Made by a program: the position numbers and the translations under genes | Notes under the pieces: model-generated | The model's input: only the letters and a program-made list of their open reading frames with translations | Databases searched by the model: none | Told to the model about the DNA's origin: nothing | Shown here: positions 18,212 to 27,047 of the stretch, piece by piece | How positions within the stretch are numbered: position 1 is the stretch's first letter | How the letters are laid out: each line of letters opens with the position of its first letter | NCBI GenBank assembly: GCA_964624075.1 | Contig: CAZUWH010000002.1 | Coordinates: 62,001 to 126,000, forward strand | Origin: CAZUWH01 sp964624075 | GTDB taxonomy: Bacteria; Pseudomonadota; Alphaproteobacteria; Rhodospirillales; Rhodospirillaceae | DNA: 64,000 bases | Reading direction: 5' to 3'

Positions 18212-18527
18212 GGCGCCAGGGCGTTTGGCGCTTGCGGGAAACCTTGTCGGTCGCGGTCAAGGCCCGCACGGACAAGCCCTCTTCACAGCGTGTTCAAATC
18301 GCGCTATACGGATGCGCCCGTGGCTGGCTCGCCGGACCCGGAAAGGGGGGGATGTGCCAATCAGAAAACAATCGCGCTCTGTACCGCGTTATGTGCCAAT
18401 CACCCCACCCTGACAGGATGACGATGGGCGCCAAGGACAGAGGAGATGTTTGATTGCACCAGGGGGAAGGTGTGTTCATGTTGAAAAACTGCCAACCGTC
18501 GGGAAGGAAAAACCGTCAGTCAGAGGA
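18212..18527. other. Gap between lysK and rpsU
   Basis: No supported gene. A small hairpin (18213-18231, GCGCCA/TGGCGC) directly follows the lysK stop and could slow or end transcription, though it lacks a U-tract. The 12-mer ATGTGCCAATCA occurs twice (about 18352 and 18390). Confidence 0.4.
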
Positions 18528-18743
18528 GTGGGAGCCCTGGTTCAGGTACTCGTGCGCGACAACAACGTTGATCAGGCGTTGAAGGCCCTCAAAAAGAAAA
18601 TGCAGCGCGAGGGCATCTTTCGGGAAATGAAGTTGCGGCGGAGCTATGAGAAACCGTCTGAACGCAAGGCGCGTGAGCGGGCAGAAGCGGTTCGTCGTGC
18701 TCGCAAGCTGGAGCGTAAGCGACTTGAGCGCGAAGGCTTCTGA
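18528..18743 (+). CDS. rpsU: Ribosomal protein bS21
   Basis: Small-subunit protein S21, which helps initiation at the 30S platform. The sequence from VQVLVRDNNVDQALKALKKK through REMKLRRSYEKPSERKARER to the basic C-terminus is a typical alphaproteobacterial S21. The start is odd: relatives begin MQVLVRDNN, but the codon at the Met position (18540) is GTT. I give GTG 18528, which yields a four-residue extension, yet its purine-rich SD-like stretch abuts it with no spacing. A TTG at 18450 with AGGAG five bases upstream, or GTG 18552, are alternatives. The gene is surely real; the initiation site is not settled. Confidence 0.88.
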   Translation: MGALVQVLVRDNNVDQALKALKKKMQREGIFREMKLRRSYEKPSERKARERAEAVRRARKLERKRLEREGF

Positions 18744-18775
18744 CACCCTTGAGCGTCAATCAGAACTTACACTCA
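18740..18775 (-). repeat. Dispersed repeat E, partial copy 3
   Basis: On the minus strand reads GATTGACGCTCAAGGGTGTC, matching the right half of copies at 531-577 and 47151-47197. Confidence 0.4.
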
Positions 18776-19160
18776 CGGGGTCCGCCGCTGCGGCACGGCC
18801 TTATGGTTTGGCGGGCCCATGTGCAACCGGGGGGCGTCATTTGCAGGCAGAGGAGCCCTGATCAGTCACGGTCAAGGCGTGCAGGCACGAGATCTTCTCC
18901 CCGTCTCTCCCTTTTCGTTCCGTCTGCTCTGACCGTGCCTGCCCCGCCTGGAAGGGAAAGGGGAGGGGGCCGTTGGGAGCATCTATAGGGGACTAAAAAT
19001 GCTCAGTATGGAATTTGTTCCAAGTTGCCACTGAGAATTGCTGGTTAGTAGGCTCTACCCCCAAACTCTTGAACTTGTTGGCCCTCTTCCTTGGATCGGG
19101 GGAGGACGTGTTCCCTCAGGGGGAGGGTGGTGCAGTGATGACTCTTCGACAGGGGGCTTT
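18744..19160. other. Gap between rpsU and tsaD
   Basis: About 400 bases, no gene supported. It contains a partial inverted repeat E (18740-18775) and a GC-rich family D block near 19085-19125 (GGATCGGGGGAGG, TGTTCCCTCAGGGGGAGGG). rpsU and tsaD converge here, so terminators are expected, but no clear U-tract hairpin was found. Confidence 0.5.
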
Positions 19161-20192
19161 TTAAGAAGCAGCGGCATTGGGGTCAAGCGGCCAGCGTGGT
19201 CGTGGCTTGAAATCAAGGCCATTCTGGTTGCCGAGTCGCAGGTGCTCCACCCCCGCCCAGGCGATCATAACGGCATTGTCCGTGCACAACCGGAGAGGGG
19301 GGGCGATGAAGGCCATTCTTTCGGTATGGGCCAGGGCAGTCAGGTGCGTGCGCAAGAAGGTGTTGGCCGCTACTCCCCCCGCTGCGACTAGGGCCTGTCC
19401 GGACGGCCAGCCGGCACGGAAAATTTTCAATGCTCTGTGCGTCCGATCGAGCAGGACCTCAGCCACCGCCATCTGGAATGACGCTGCCAGGTCGGCGGCA
19501 ATCTGGGGTGTCACGGTCTCCAGTCCTGACAGGGTCTGACGCACCGCGGTTTTCAGGCCGGAGAATGAAAAATCACATCCTGCCCGTCCCTTCATGGGCC
19601 GGGGCAGAGCAAAGCGCGTTGGGTCACCAGCCCGGGCCATTTGTTCAAGGGCCGGACCACCCGGGTAGCCCAGGCCCAGCATCTTGGCAACCTTGTCAAA
19701 AGCCTCGCCGGCCGCATCGTCAATGGTGGTGCCAAGCCGGTGATACCGCCCAATCCCCTCGACGACCAGAAGCTGGCAATGTCCACCAGATACGAGCAGC
19801 AATAGATAAGGAAAAGGCAGATCGTGAGTCAAACGGGCGGTGAGCGCATGGCCTTCAAGATGATTGACAGCCACGAACGGGATACCGTGAACGGCGGCGA
19901 TGGCCTTAGCGGTCATCACGCCAACGATCACGCCTCCGATCAGGCCCGGACCACCCGTTGCGGCCACCCCATCGATGCCGGCGCAGGACAGACCTGCCCG
20001 CTCCAGGGCAGATGCTACCAGCCGGTCGATATGTTGCAGGTGGGCACGGGCGGCAATTTCCGGGACCACGCCGCCAAAGGGCCGGTGCTCTTCCCCTTGC
20101 GACAGCACCACGTCGGCTCGAACCACGCGGGTATCCTCCACGACGGCTGCGGCCGTTTCGTCACAACTAGTTTCGATCCCAAGGACGATCAT
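19161..20192 (-). CDS. tsaD: tRNA N6-adenosine threonylcarbamoyltransferase TsaD
   Basis: Transfers the threonylcarbamoyl group to A37 of ANN-decoding tRNAs, working with TsaB and TsaE. The 343-residue product has MIVLGIETSCDETA at the start, the metal-binding NHLEGH motif, LLLVSGGHCQL, the DDAAGEAFDKVAKMLGLGYPGG stretch and AAGGVAANTFLR near the end. The minus-strand frame is open further upstream to 20465, but ATG 20192 matches the family N-terminus. It stands alone between repeat-rich gaps. Essential in most bacteria and intact here. Confidence 0.95.
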   Translation of the reverse strand: MIVLGIETSCDETAAAVVEDTRVVRADVVLSQGEEHRPFGGVVPEIAARAHLQHIDRLVASALERAGLSCAGIDGVAATGGPGLIGGVIVGVMTAKAIAAVHGIPFVAVNHLEGHALTARLTHDLPFPYLLLLVSGGHCQLLVVEGIGRYHRLGTTIDDAAGEAFDKVAKMLGLGYPGGPALEQMARAGDPTRFALPRPMKGRAGCDFSFSGLKTAVRQTLSGLETVTPQIAADLAASFQMAVAEVLLDRTHRALKIFRAGWPSGQALVAAGGVAANTFLRTHLTALAHTERMAFIAPPLRLCTDNAVMIAWAGVEHLRLGNQNGLDFKPRPRWPLDPNAAAS

Positions 20193-20618
20193 GAAGACTG
20201 TCTCAAGGGCACTTCTGGAAACCCCTCTCTCCCTCCCCCTGGGTCGGGGAAAAGCCGGGACGGGAGTGTGTGGGGGACACCGCTCCCGAGATGCATGAGG
20301 TTCCCTCTGCCGGGACACAAATCGTGGGACAAAACAACCCTCCTCCAGATTCGAACACCACACCTCCCACTTTCCCCTGATCCAAGGGAGGGGGTTTTCG
20401 GGAGTGCCCTTGGGAGTTCTGACTTCAGGGTGGTTTCCAACCAGGGCAAAACGGCTTCTAGCCATTGCAACTGCACCATGAAATGGAACCGCCCTGATGT
20501 TCCTGACTCTCCCCGGACGCGTGGGATGGAGGAAAGACCGTGGGTTCCCCGTACGCCGGTTTCACGAGGAGGCTTTCCGCCTGCCCCCTCGATTCCGGGA
20601 CACGTCGTCTTCCTCCGA
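20193..20618. other. Gap upstream of tsaD
   Basis: About 425 bases without a supported gene. A family D block (20372-20411: GATCCAAGGGAGGGGGTTTT, GGAGTGCC) closely matches the one at 16130-16160. Open frames on both strands are composed of repeat sequence. Confidence 0.5.
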
Positions 20619-21530
20619 TTATGCGATCATCCGTTCGTCTTCCGATGCACGCCGCTGCTCTGTCATCATGTGGCGGAGGATAGGGGTGAGAATCAATTCC
20701 ATTGCCAGTCCCATCTTGCCACTGGGAATGACGATTGTGTTACGGCGTGACATCCAGGAATTATGCAGCATCTGGAGCAGGTAGAGGAAATCTACGCCAA
20801 ATTTTTCAGGCTTGCGAAAGCGAATCACCACCAGACTTTCGTCGGCAGTGGGAATGTCACGCGCGATGATGGGATCGGAGGTATCAACAACCGGAACCCG
20901 CTGGAAATTGACGTCTGTCGTCTTGAACTGCGGGACGATATAATGAACATAATCGTACATCCGGCGCAGGATGGTATCCATGACCGTCTGCTCAGAGTAC
21001 CCGCGCTCGTTGGTGTCACGGTGAATTTTCTGTATCCATTCCAGGTTGATAACCGGAACCACGCCAATCTTCAGATCGGCGTGCCGGCCCACACTCGCGC
21101 TTTCGGTCTGTACGCAACCATGCAATCCTTCGTAGAACAACACATCGGTCCCGGACGGAATTGCTTCCCAGGGCGTGAACTCACCCGCTCCGATGCCAAG
21201 GTGTGCGTAGGGCGCCGTTTCCTCGTCGTTATGAAGATAAAGCCTGCGCTTGCCGGTGCCCGTCTCGCCATAGGTACGAAACAGGTTTTCCAATTCCTCG
21301 AACAGATTGGCTTCCGAACCGAAATGGCTGAAACGGCGGCAGCCTTCCTCTTCCGCTTCAGCCGTCTTCTGTTTCATTTCCGCGCGGTTGTAACGATGGA
21401 AACTGTCACCTTCGACAATGGCCGGCACAATCCCCTCACGCCGGAACATGTGGGCGAACGCTTCCTTGACAGTCGTCGTACCGGCTCCTGAGGAACCGGT
21501 AACGACAATGACCGGATGTCTTATGGACAT
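20619..21530 (-). CDS. Phosphoribulokinase
   Basis: Phosphorylates ribulose-5-phosphate to ribulose-1,5-bisphosphate, the RuBisCO substrate. The 303-residue product is the bacterial (proteobacterial, octameric-type) enzyme. The P-loop GSSGAGTTT is near residue 13, EGDSFHRYNR follows near residue 40, and the LFYEGLHG and INLEWIQKIHRD stretches of the family are present. It lies 42 bases downstream of cbbM on the same strand, so the two Calvin-cycle-specific enzymes almost surely share a transcript. No cbbR, cbbFTAL or carboxysome gene is adjacent. Confidence 0.95.
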   Translation of the reverse strand: MSIRHPVIVVTGSSGAGTTTVKEAFAHMFRREGIVPAIVEGDSFHRYNRAEMKQKTAEAEEEGCRRFSHFGSEANLFEELENLFRTYGETGTGKRRLYLHNDEETAPYAHLGIGAGEFTPWEAIPSGTDVLFYEGLHGCVQTESASVGRHADLKIGVVPVINLEWIQKIHRDTNERGYSEQTVMDTILRRMYDYVHYIVPQFKTTDVNFQRVPVVDTSDPIIARDIPTADESLVVIRFRKPEKFGVDFLYLLQMLHNSWMSRRNTIVIPSGKMGLAMELILTPILRHMMTEQRRASEDERMIA

Positions 21531-21572
21531 GATCGGATTTCTCCCTTCAGTAGCGATACGATGACCGTCTGT

Positions 21573-22961
21573 TCACGCCGCCGTCTTTCCCAGCTTCTCG
21601 CGCCAACTAGGATAAAGCTTGTCGGCATCATATGAGAAAGATTCAAACGCCGCGGCCAGTTCCGGATGATCCTTGGCGTAATCGATCAGGTCAACCCCCA
21701 CCCGCCAAGCTTCATGGGACTGACGCAGCGACTGTGCCCCGGCCACCGGACCATCCTTGTGACCGAAAGCACCGCCGCCGCTGGTCTGGATGATGTTGGA
21801 ATGGCCAAGATTGGTGAAGAAGCCGGGCAGGCGCAAGGCATTCATGCCGCCTGAAATGATTGGCGTTGTGGCCTTGAAGCCGCGCCAGTTTTGATGAAAG
21901 AACGGTCCATCGGCCTCATCCCGTTCCAGCATGTAGGCAGACATCCGGTCGGAGGGATCTCCTTCCATCTTGCCATAGCCCATGGTGCCGGTATGAATGC
22001 CGGAAGCTCCCTGCAGCCGCGACAGTTTCAAGTGCACGAAGGTGGTATACCCTCGCTTGGACTGTGACGAGGTGATCGCACCGTGACCGGCCCGGTGGTA
22101 ATGGAGGAAGGTGTTTGGGAAATAGCGCCGGCAGGTGGTCACTGCGGTCGCACCGGCCACGAAACCATCCACCAGGAAGGCCACGTGAGTCGCATTCTCG
22201 CCAAACGTCTCAAGGATGTATTCGCCGCGGGCGATCATTTCGAACGGATCATCGGCGGTGATGTTGGCCGAGAACAGTTTGGCCTCGCCGGTTTCGTCCT
22301 GTGCCCGCTTCATGGCATCGGCCACGAGGGGAATGGTCTGTTTCAGGGGTGCGAAGATCTGATTGCCCTGAGGCTCGTCATTCTTGATGAAATCGCCTCC
22401 GAGCCAGAACTGATGACAGGCATCGGCAAACAGCTGCGGTCGCAGGCCCAGTTTCGGCTTAATAATGGTCCCGACCACCATGCCGCCATCAACCATTGGC
22501 CACCCTAGAACCCTCCACATATCCTGTATGTTGCAGACAGGGCCATCGAAGAGTTGTAGATAGGTGGGGGGAATGTAGAAATCGAGCATCTTGGCGTACT
22601 CAATGTCTCCCATGCCCTGATTGTTGCCAACCGTCAAAGTCAGGAACGACGCTGCCATCGCGCGGCCGTCGGTGATATTGCGATCGAACAGTTCGAGCGG
22701 GTAGGCGATCCACGTCAACGCTCTGGCTTCATCGATGGCATAGACAAGTGCATCTACACTGCGCGTAAAATCATCGGTGGTACAGACATCGACATTGGTA
22801 CCGGTTGAGGATTCAGCGGCAAAATGCGCCGCGGCTGTCAGATAGCCTTGACCGGGTTTCGGCTTCATCTCGTAGATACACAGCACATGCCGTCCGCCTG
22901 CCAGCAGATCGGCCTCCTTCAGGTCTATATTCGCGTAACGGCTGGATTGATCAAGTGCCAT
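21573..22961 (-). CDS. cbbM: Ribulose-1,5-bisphosphate carboxylase/oxygenase, form II
   Basis: Fixes CO2 onto ribulose-1,5-bisphosphate. The 462-residue sequence is form II (CbbM), close in layout to Rhodospirillum rubrum: MDQSSRYA-type N-terminus, catalytic Lys in GTIIKPKLGL (K168), and the carbamylated Lys with Mg ligands in GGDFIKNDEPQGNQ (K193, D195, E196). HYHRAGHGA, the flexible-loop GYGKMEGDPSD and the SGGMNALRLPGFF loop are also present. All catalytic residues are there, so it is a true RuBisCO and not a form IV RuBisCO-like protein. Form II has low CO2/O2 specificity and suits low-oxygen, high-CO2 settings. It leads an operon with phosphoribulokinase. Either autotrophy or redox balancing is possible. 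Confidence 0.97.
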   Translation of the reverse strand: MALDQSSRYANIDLKEADLLAGGRHVLCIYEMKPKPGQGYLTAAAHFAAESSTGTNVDVCTTDDFTRSVDALVYAIDEARALTWIAYPLELFDRNITDGRAMAASFLTLTVGNNQGMGDIEYAKMLDFYIPPTYLQLFDGPVCNIQDMWRVLGWPMVDGGMVVGTIIKPKLGLRPQLFADACHQFWLGGDFIKNDEPQGNQIFAPLKQTIPLVADAMKRAQDETGEAKLFSANITADDPFEMIARGEYILETFGENATHVAFLVDGFVAGATAVTTCRRYFPNTFLHYHRAGHGAITSSQSKRGYTTFVHLKLSRLQGASGIHTGTMGYGKMEGDPSDRMSAYMLERDEADGPFFHQNWRGFKATTPIISGGMNALRLPGFFTNLGHSNIIQTSGGGAFGHKDGPVAGAQSLRQSHEAWRVGVDLIDYAKDHPELAAAFESFSYDADKLYPSWREKLGKTAA

Positions 22962-23261
22962 TTCCGTATCCTAGTCCAGGTGTTATTATTGCGTGATGGT
23001 TTTTCTATCCGTTTTTTCGCTGTCCGGCATAGTACCTGCCATCCTCAAGGCCAGTCTTGCAGTAATGTAACGGGTAGAGAATACCCTATCGAGGGAGGGG
23101 AAAAAATCATAGGTGCAGGTAGGAAGTAACCCTATCGGGTGGGGCCAACGCCTCCAGGCGGTGGCCAGGAATCGCATGCAGGAGATGGACGGGAAGATCA
23201 CCCACCCCGTGGCCGCCTGAAACATGGAAAGGGGCTTGTATTCGTCCATCTTCCCGGCATG
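22962..23261 (-). promoter_or_regulatory. Presumed promoter region of the cbbM-phosphoribulokinase operon
   Basis: 300 bases between the cbbM start and the GGDEF remnant. The 9-mer ACCCTATCG occurs twice in direct orientation (23083-23091 and 23129-23137). The second is part of the dyad ACCC-TATC-GGGT. Paired sites of this kind could bind a regulator, but no CbbR gene is adjacent and the assignment is speculative. Confidence 0.35.
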
Positions 23262-23745
23262 CTAGTAACAGACTCGATTGCACCCGGCTCTCTTGGCATT
23301 ATAAAAGGCGAGGTCGCTGCGGGCGGTGACCTCGTCAATGGACAGGCCTTTCTGGACGACGGCAATGCTAAAGGATATCATGACCTGGAAACGCGATTGG
23401 GCAGGCCCGGAGAAACAAAGGATCCCAATCCCCTGGCGGAGACGGTCACAGATCATGTTGGCCTCTTCCAGCGTGGCGCCGGTCAGATAGATCAGGAATT
23501 CCTCGCCCCCGTAGCGATAAACTAGATCGTTGGGACGGGTCCCTTTCTGCAGACATTGTCCTAACCTGACGCCGCACTTCATTATCAACCTGATGGCCGT
23601 GGGTATCATTGACGGCCTTGAAATAATCGATGTCACACATGACCATGCTCGCCCGCTTTTCCTGCGGCATGCGTGCATCGCAAGCATCCACTGGCAACAA
23701 CAGGCGATGCCAGCTTTTCAGGCCGGTCAAATGGATCACTGGAAG
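23262..23745 (-). pseudogene. GGDEF-domain protein remnant
   Basis: Remnant of a diguanylate cyclase domain. Minus-strand pieces read HLTGLKSWHRLLLP, MVMCDIDYFKAVNDTHGHQV, then in another frame VYRYGGEEFLIYLTG (the GGEEF active site) and FSIAVVQKG, ARSDLAFYNAKRAGCNRV. At least three frameshifts separate them, and all N-terminal sensory sequence is missing. The remnant begins exactly where the ptsI remnant ends (about 23740), so a deletion appears to have joined the two genes. Confidence 0.85.
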
Positions 23746-25198
23746 AAATAGGGATGCGCAATGGCTTCGTCGGTACGGTCAATGGCCAGAGTGTACTGGG
23801 TCAAATCATTGGTGCCGATGGCAAAGAAATCCGCGTGCCAGGCCAGGGCATCGGCAGCCAGGGCTACCCCCGGCACCTCGATCATCACGCCCACCGGAGA
23901 AAGGGAGTCGGGCAGATGCGCCTGCCGCTGTATCAACAGCTGGACCACATTCTGGAGTAAATTACGCACAGCCAGCAGCTCCTCGATGGTGGGTACCATT
24001 GGCAACAGAATACGCACCGGTCCGTAAGCCGCCGCCCGCAGGATGGCTGCCAGCTGATCGGCTAGGATCTCCGGACGGTTGAGGCTAAGCCGAATCGCCC
24101 GTAGGCCCAGGGCAGGATTGGGACCGAGGCAAAGATTCAGAGCCGGCGTCGCTTTCTCGCCGCCACAGTCGAGAGTCCGAATGGTAACCGTGCGCCCGCA
24201 CATGATTTTCAATCATGTGGAGAAATGTTTCAAACTGTTCCTCTTTATCTAGAAGATCTGCACGGTTCATGAACATGAATTCGCTGCGCAGGAGGCCAAT
24301 GCCCTCTGCGCCTGCCTGTTGCGCCACATCGATTCCACTGGGAAGCTCGATATTGGCATGTATGCTGACCCGGTGGTGATCGCCAGGACCCCCCTTCAAA
24401 CGGTTGAGGACCTGTTTCTCGCGCAGAAACCGGGCGCGCCGGCGGCGGTACTCCGGTCAGCGTATCGGGGATGGGATCGATGATGACCTGGCCGTTGCTG
24501 CCATCAACGATGACAGGTTCACCGGAGACGACGTCCTTCAGCAGAAGGGGAATCCCGCACCGCCGGAAAACCAAGCGAGCGGGCTATGGTGGCAGTATGA
24601 CTGGCCGTTCCGCCCAGCGCGGTCGCAAAACAGGCCACGGTGTTCGGATCAAGCAGGGCCGTGTCGGCTGGCGTCAAATCCTCGGCCAGGAGGATGGCGT
24701 TATGCGGCAGCATCGAGAACGGACGGTAGGGCCTCCTGGTGAGGCTGCGGATCCAGACGGTCGCCGATGTCACGCATGTCATCGGCCCGGGCGGCTAGAT
24801 AGGCATCATCCATGGCGGCGAAGGCCTCGACCAGGATGTTGATTTCCTTGTATGCGGCGGCTTCGGCGTTGATACGTTCTGCGGTGATGCGGCCGTCCAT
24901 GCCCCGCATCAGGCGCGAACTGCCCAGCATCTGCTGGTAGGCATCAAGCAGGTAGCCCAGATTCTCCCCCGCCGTGCCAGCTAGCCCCCGGGCCTTCGCC
25001 TGCAACTGGGCCGCCTGCGTCCGGCACCACCGGCAGCTTCGGCAAAACGGACCCGCTCACGGACAGCCGCTCCCGCCGGAATGTGATATTCTGAAACGTT
25101 GACAGCGTCGTTATCATGAACATGGGCGACGCCAATGACAACACCAGACCCTGCACAGCCAACCCGTATAATATACACGCTCCCGAACGCTCTCCCAT
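23736..25198 (-). pseudogene. ptsI: PTS enzyme I, multiply frameshifted and 3'-truncated
   Basis: Enzyme I takes phosphate from phosphoenolpyruvate and passes it to HPr. Minus-strand fragments in different frames cover the family in order: MGERSGACILYGLAV, then GVVIGVAHVHDND, GSSRLMRGMDGRI, the phospho-His region GGTASHTATIARSLGFPAV, GVDVAQQ-type to GIGLLRSEFMFMNR, LNRPEILADQLAAILRAA, GVMIEVPGVALAADAL and FAIGTNDLTQYTLAIDR. At least five frameshifts are needed to read through. The last part of the PEP-binding domain after DEAIAHPYF is missing and replaced by the GGDEF remnant. It follows HPr in the operon with a 190-base gap. The gene is dead, so any PTS phosphorylation in this cell needs another enzyme I. 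Confidence 0.9.
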
Positions 25199-25386
25199 GC
25201 CGGCGGGACTGCCCGCATCATTCCTGGCCTTGATCCTTATGACGCTCTTTGGAGTTTTGCGTGGCGATTGGCTGTTGTGCAGTTTTCGATCTCTTTTCGA
25301 CCGGATCCGTTCCCTATGTCTGAAAGCGTAGTATGGCGTGGATCCGGCAATCCCGGAAAGCCGGAACAGGAGCCTGCCCGGCTTTC

Positions 25387-25722
25387 TCACTGCTCTTCAA
25401 ATCTGCTTTCCACAAGCTGGCATAGGGCCTCAAGAGCTGGGCCGGCATCAGGGCCGCGGGCGGTGAGGGTGATGACACATCCCGGGCCGGCAGCCAGCAT
25501 CATCAAACCCATGATGGAGATTCCACTGGTGCCCTGACCCTTGTGGCGAATAGTGATATCGGCCTGGTAACGGGCAGCCAGCTTGACGAAACGGGCTGCT
25601 GCCCGGGCATGCAGGCCGAGCTGGTTGGAGATGGTCACGGAACGGTGGAAGAGCAGAGGAGCGGCGTTCTCCGCAGGAGGCGCTGTCGCCGGCGCTTGAG
25701 GGGGGTCGTTGTTCTCGCTCAT
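25387..25722 (-). CDS. ptsH: HPr-family phosphocarrier protein
   Basis: Phosphocarrier of the phosphotransferase system. The 111-residue product has a Pro/Ala-rich N-terminal extension of about 25 residues, then the HPr fold. The phosphorylated His is H38 in GLHARAAA, and the serine target of HPr kinase is S69 in SGISIMGLMML. Both regulatory sites are intact. The start overlaps the stop of the EIIA gene as ATGA, indicating coupled translation. With enzyme I dead, HPr could only be phosphorylated on Ser by HprK unless another enzyme I exists. Confidence 0.92.
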   Translation of the reverse strand: MSENNDPPQAPATAPPAENAAPLLFHRSVTISNQLGLHARAAARFVKLAARYQADITIRHKGQGTSGISIMGLMMLAAGPGCVITLTARGPDAGPALEALCQLVESRFEEQ

Positions 25723-26138
25723 GACCGATCCTGGGTGAGCAGGCGCGAGGCCACGTTGATGTACTTGCGTCCGGCTTCCTGGGCGCTGGTAACGGCAACC
25801 GACAGGGCCTCAACGCTCCGCACTGCCGCGAGCTTGATCAGCATGGGCAGATTGACCCCGGCGATGACTTCCACCTTGGCCTTGTCCATGATCGAAATAG
25901 CCAGATTGGACGGCGTGCCGCCGAACATATCGGTCAGGACCACGACACCCGTTCCATCATCGACGGTGGCAACGCTTTCCAGAATATCAAGACGACGCTG
26001 TTCCATGTCGTCATTGGGGCCGATGCAGACAGCGGCGACGCCAGGCTGCGGCCCGACCACGTGCTCCATCGCCGCGACCAATTCCCTGGCCAGATGGCCA
26101 TGGGTCACAAGTACCATACCGATCATGCGGGTCCTCAT
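25719..26138 (-). CDS. PTS EIIA component, mannose (EIIA-Man) type
   Basis: Regulatory or transport EIIA of the mannose-family fold. Active-site His is H13 in VTHGHLA. The later blocks VVVLTDMFGGTPSNLA and EVIAGVNLPMLIKL are typical. In alphaproteobacteria this lone EIIA in the hprK-rapZ cluster is thought to be regulatory and not part of a sugar transporter; no EIIB/C/D genes are near. ATG 26138 overlaps the rapZ stop as ATGA, which supports this start over ATG 26126. 139 residues. Confidence 0.9.
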   Translation of the reverse strand: MRTRMIGMVLVTHGHLARELVAAMEHVVGPQPGVAAVCIGPNDDMEQRRLDILESVATVDDGTGVVVLTDMFGGTPSNLAISIMDKAKVEVIAGVNLPMLIKLAAVRSVEALSVAVTSAQEAGRKYINVASRLLTQDRS

Positions 26139-27037
26139 CGTTCATAGGCTTCCAGCTCCCGGTGGCGCAGGGCAACCCGTGCGCCACGCGCGCGGAGCCA
26201 GCCTGTCAACCGCTCGGCCACGAACACCGACCGGTGTCTGCCACCTGTGCATCCGATGGCAATCGTCAGATAACTTTTGCCCTCGGCCTCGTACCGCGGC
26301 AACAGCGGTCCCAACAGGTTGATCAGTGTCTCGAAAAACGGCGCAAAGGCCGGGTCGCTGGCAATAAAGGTAGTGACCTCGGCATCGCATCCCGTGCGGG
26401 CACATAAGGCCGCCTCATAGTGGGGGTTCTTCAGGAACCGGACATCAAATACCAGATCAGCCTCACGCGGTAGGCCCTGTCGGAAGGCGAACGAAGACAC
26501 AAACACCACCAGACCCCGATGCGTTCCGGTCGAAAAACAATGCTCCAACACCTGCTTCAAGGCGGCAGGCGGGAGCTGCGAGGAGTCGATGACCAGATGG
26601 GCCGCATCCCGCAACGGTGCCATCAACTGACGCTCATGACGAATGCCATCGGTCAGTGGACGGTCCAGGGCCAGGGGGTGACGGCGGCGCGTTTCGGTGA
26701 AACGACGGCGCAAGACCTCGTCGTCACAGTCGATATAAACCAGACGGACATCGACACCGGCCTCGTGTTTCAGCCTGCCAAGTCGCTGTCGTACCGACTC
26801 GATCCCGAAATCACGGGTACGAATGTCGATACACAAGGCCAATGGACGATGTGGGCCGCTGCCGTGGCCCACCACATTCGCAAGCAGGGACAGAGGCAGA
26901 TTGTCCACCGCCTCGTAGCCCATATCTTCCAGGGCCTTCAAGGCGGAACTCTTTCCAGCCCCGGACAGGCCGGTGATCACCACAACGGGCGTGCCCGTCG
27001 CCCGTTCGGTTCCCGCTGCCATGGGGTCGTGCACCAT
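26135..27037 (-). CDS. rapZ: RapZ family nucleotide-binding protein / RNase adapter
   Basis: P-loop protein of the RapZ (YvcJ) family, known in enterobacteria as an adapter directing RNase E to small RNAs that control glmS. The Walker A motif is GLSGAGKSSALKALEDMGYEAVDNLP (about residues 23-48). A Walker-B-like VRLVYIDCDDEVLRRRF follows. The C-terminal domain has the conserved AIGCTGGRHRSV stretch near residue 265. 300 residues. It starts 10 bases after hprK and couples to the EIIA gene. Its RNA target in alphaproteobacteria is not established. Confidence 0.92.
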   Translation of the reverse strand: MVHDPMAAGTERATGTPVVVITGLSGAGKSSALKALEDMGYEAVDNLPLSLLANVVGHGSGPHRPLALCIDIRTRDFGIESVRQRLGRLKHEAGVDVRLVYIDCDDEVLRRRFTETRRRHPLALDRPLTDGIRHERQLMAPLRDAAHLVIDSSQLPPAALKQVLEHCFSTGTHRGLVVFVSSFAFRQGLPREADLVFDVRFLKNPHYEAALCARTGCDAEVTTFIASDPAFAPFFETLINLLGPLLPRYEAEGKSYLTIAIGCTGGRHRSVFVAERLTGWLRARGARVALRHRELEAYER

Positions 27038-27047
27038 GGCGGTGCCG

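Noticed and set aside
20763..21491. 242-residue plus-strand open frame
   Set aside because: Antisense to phosphoribulokinase.
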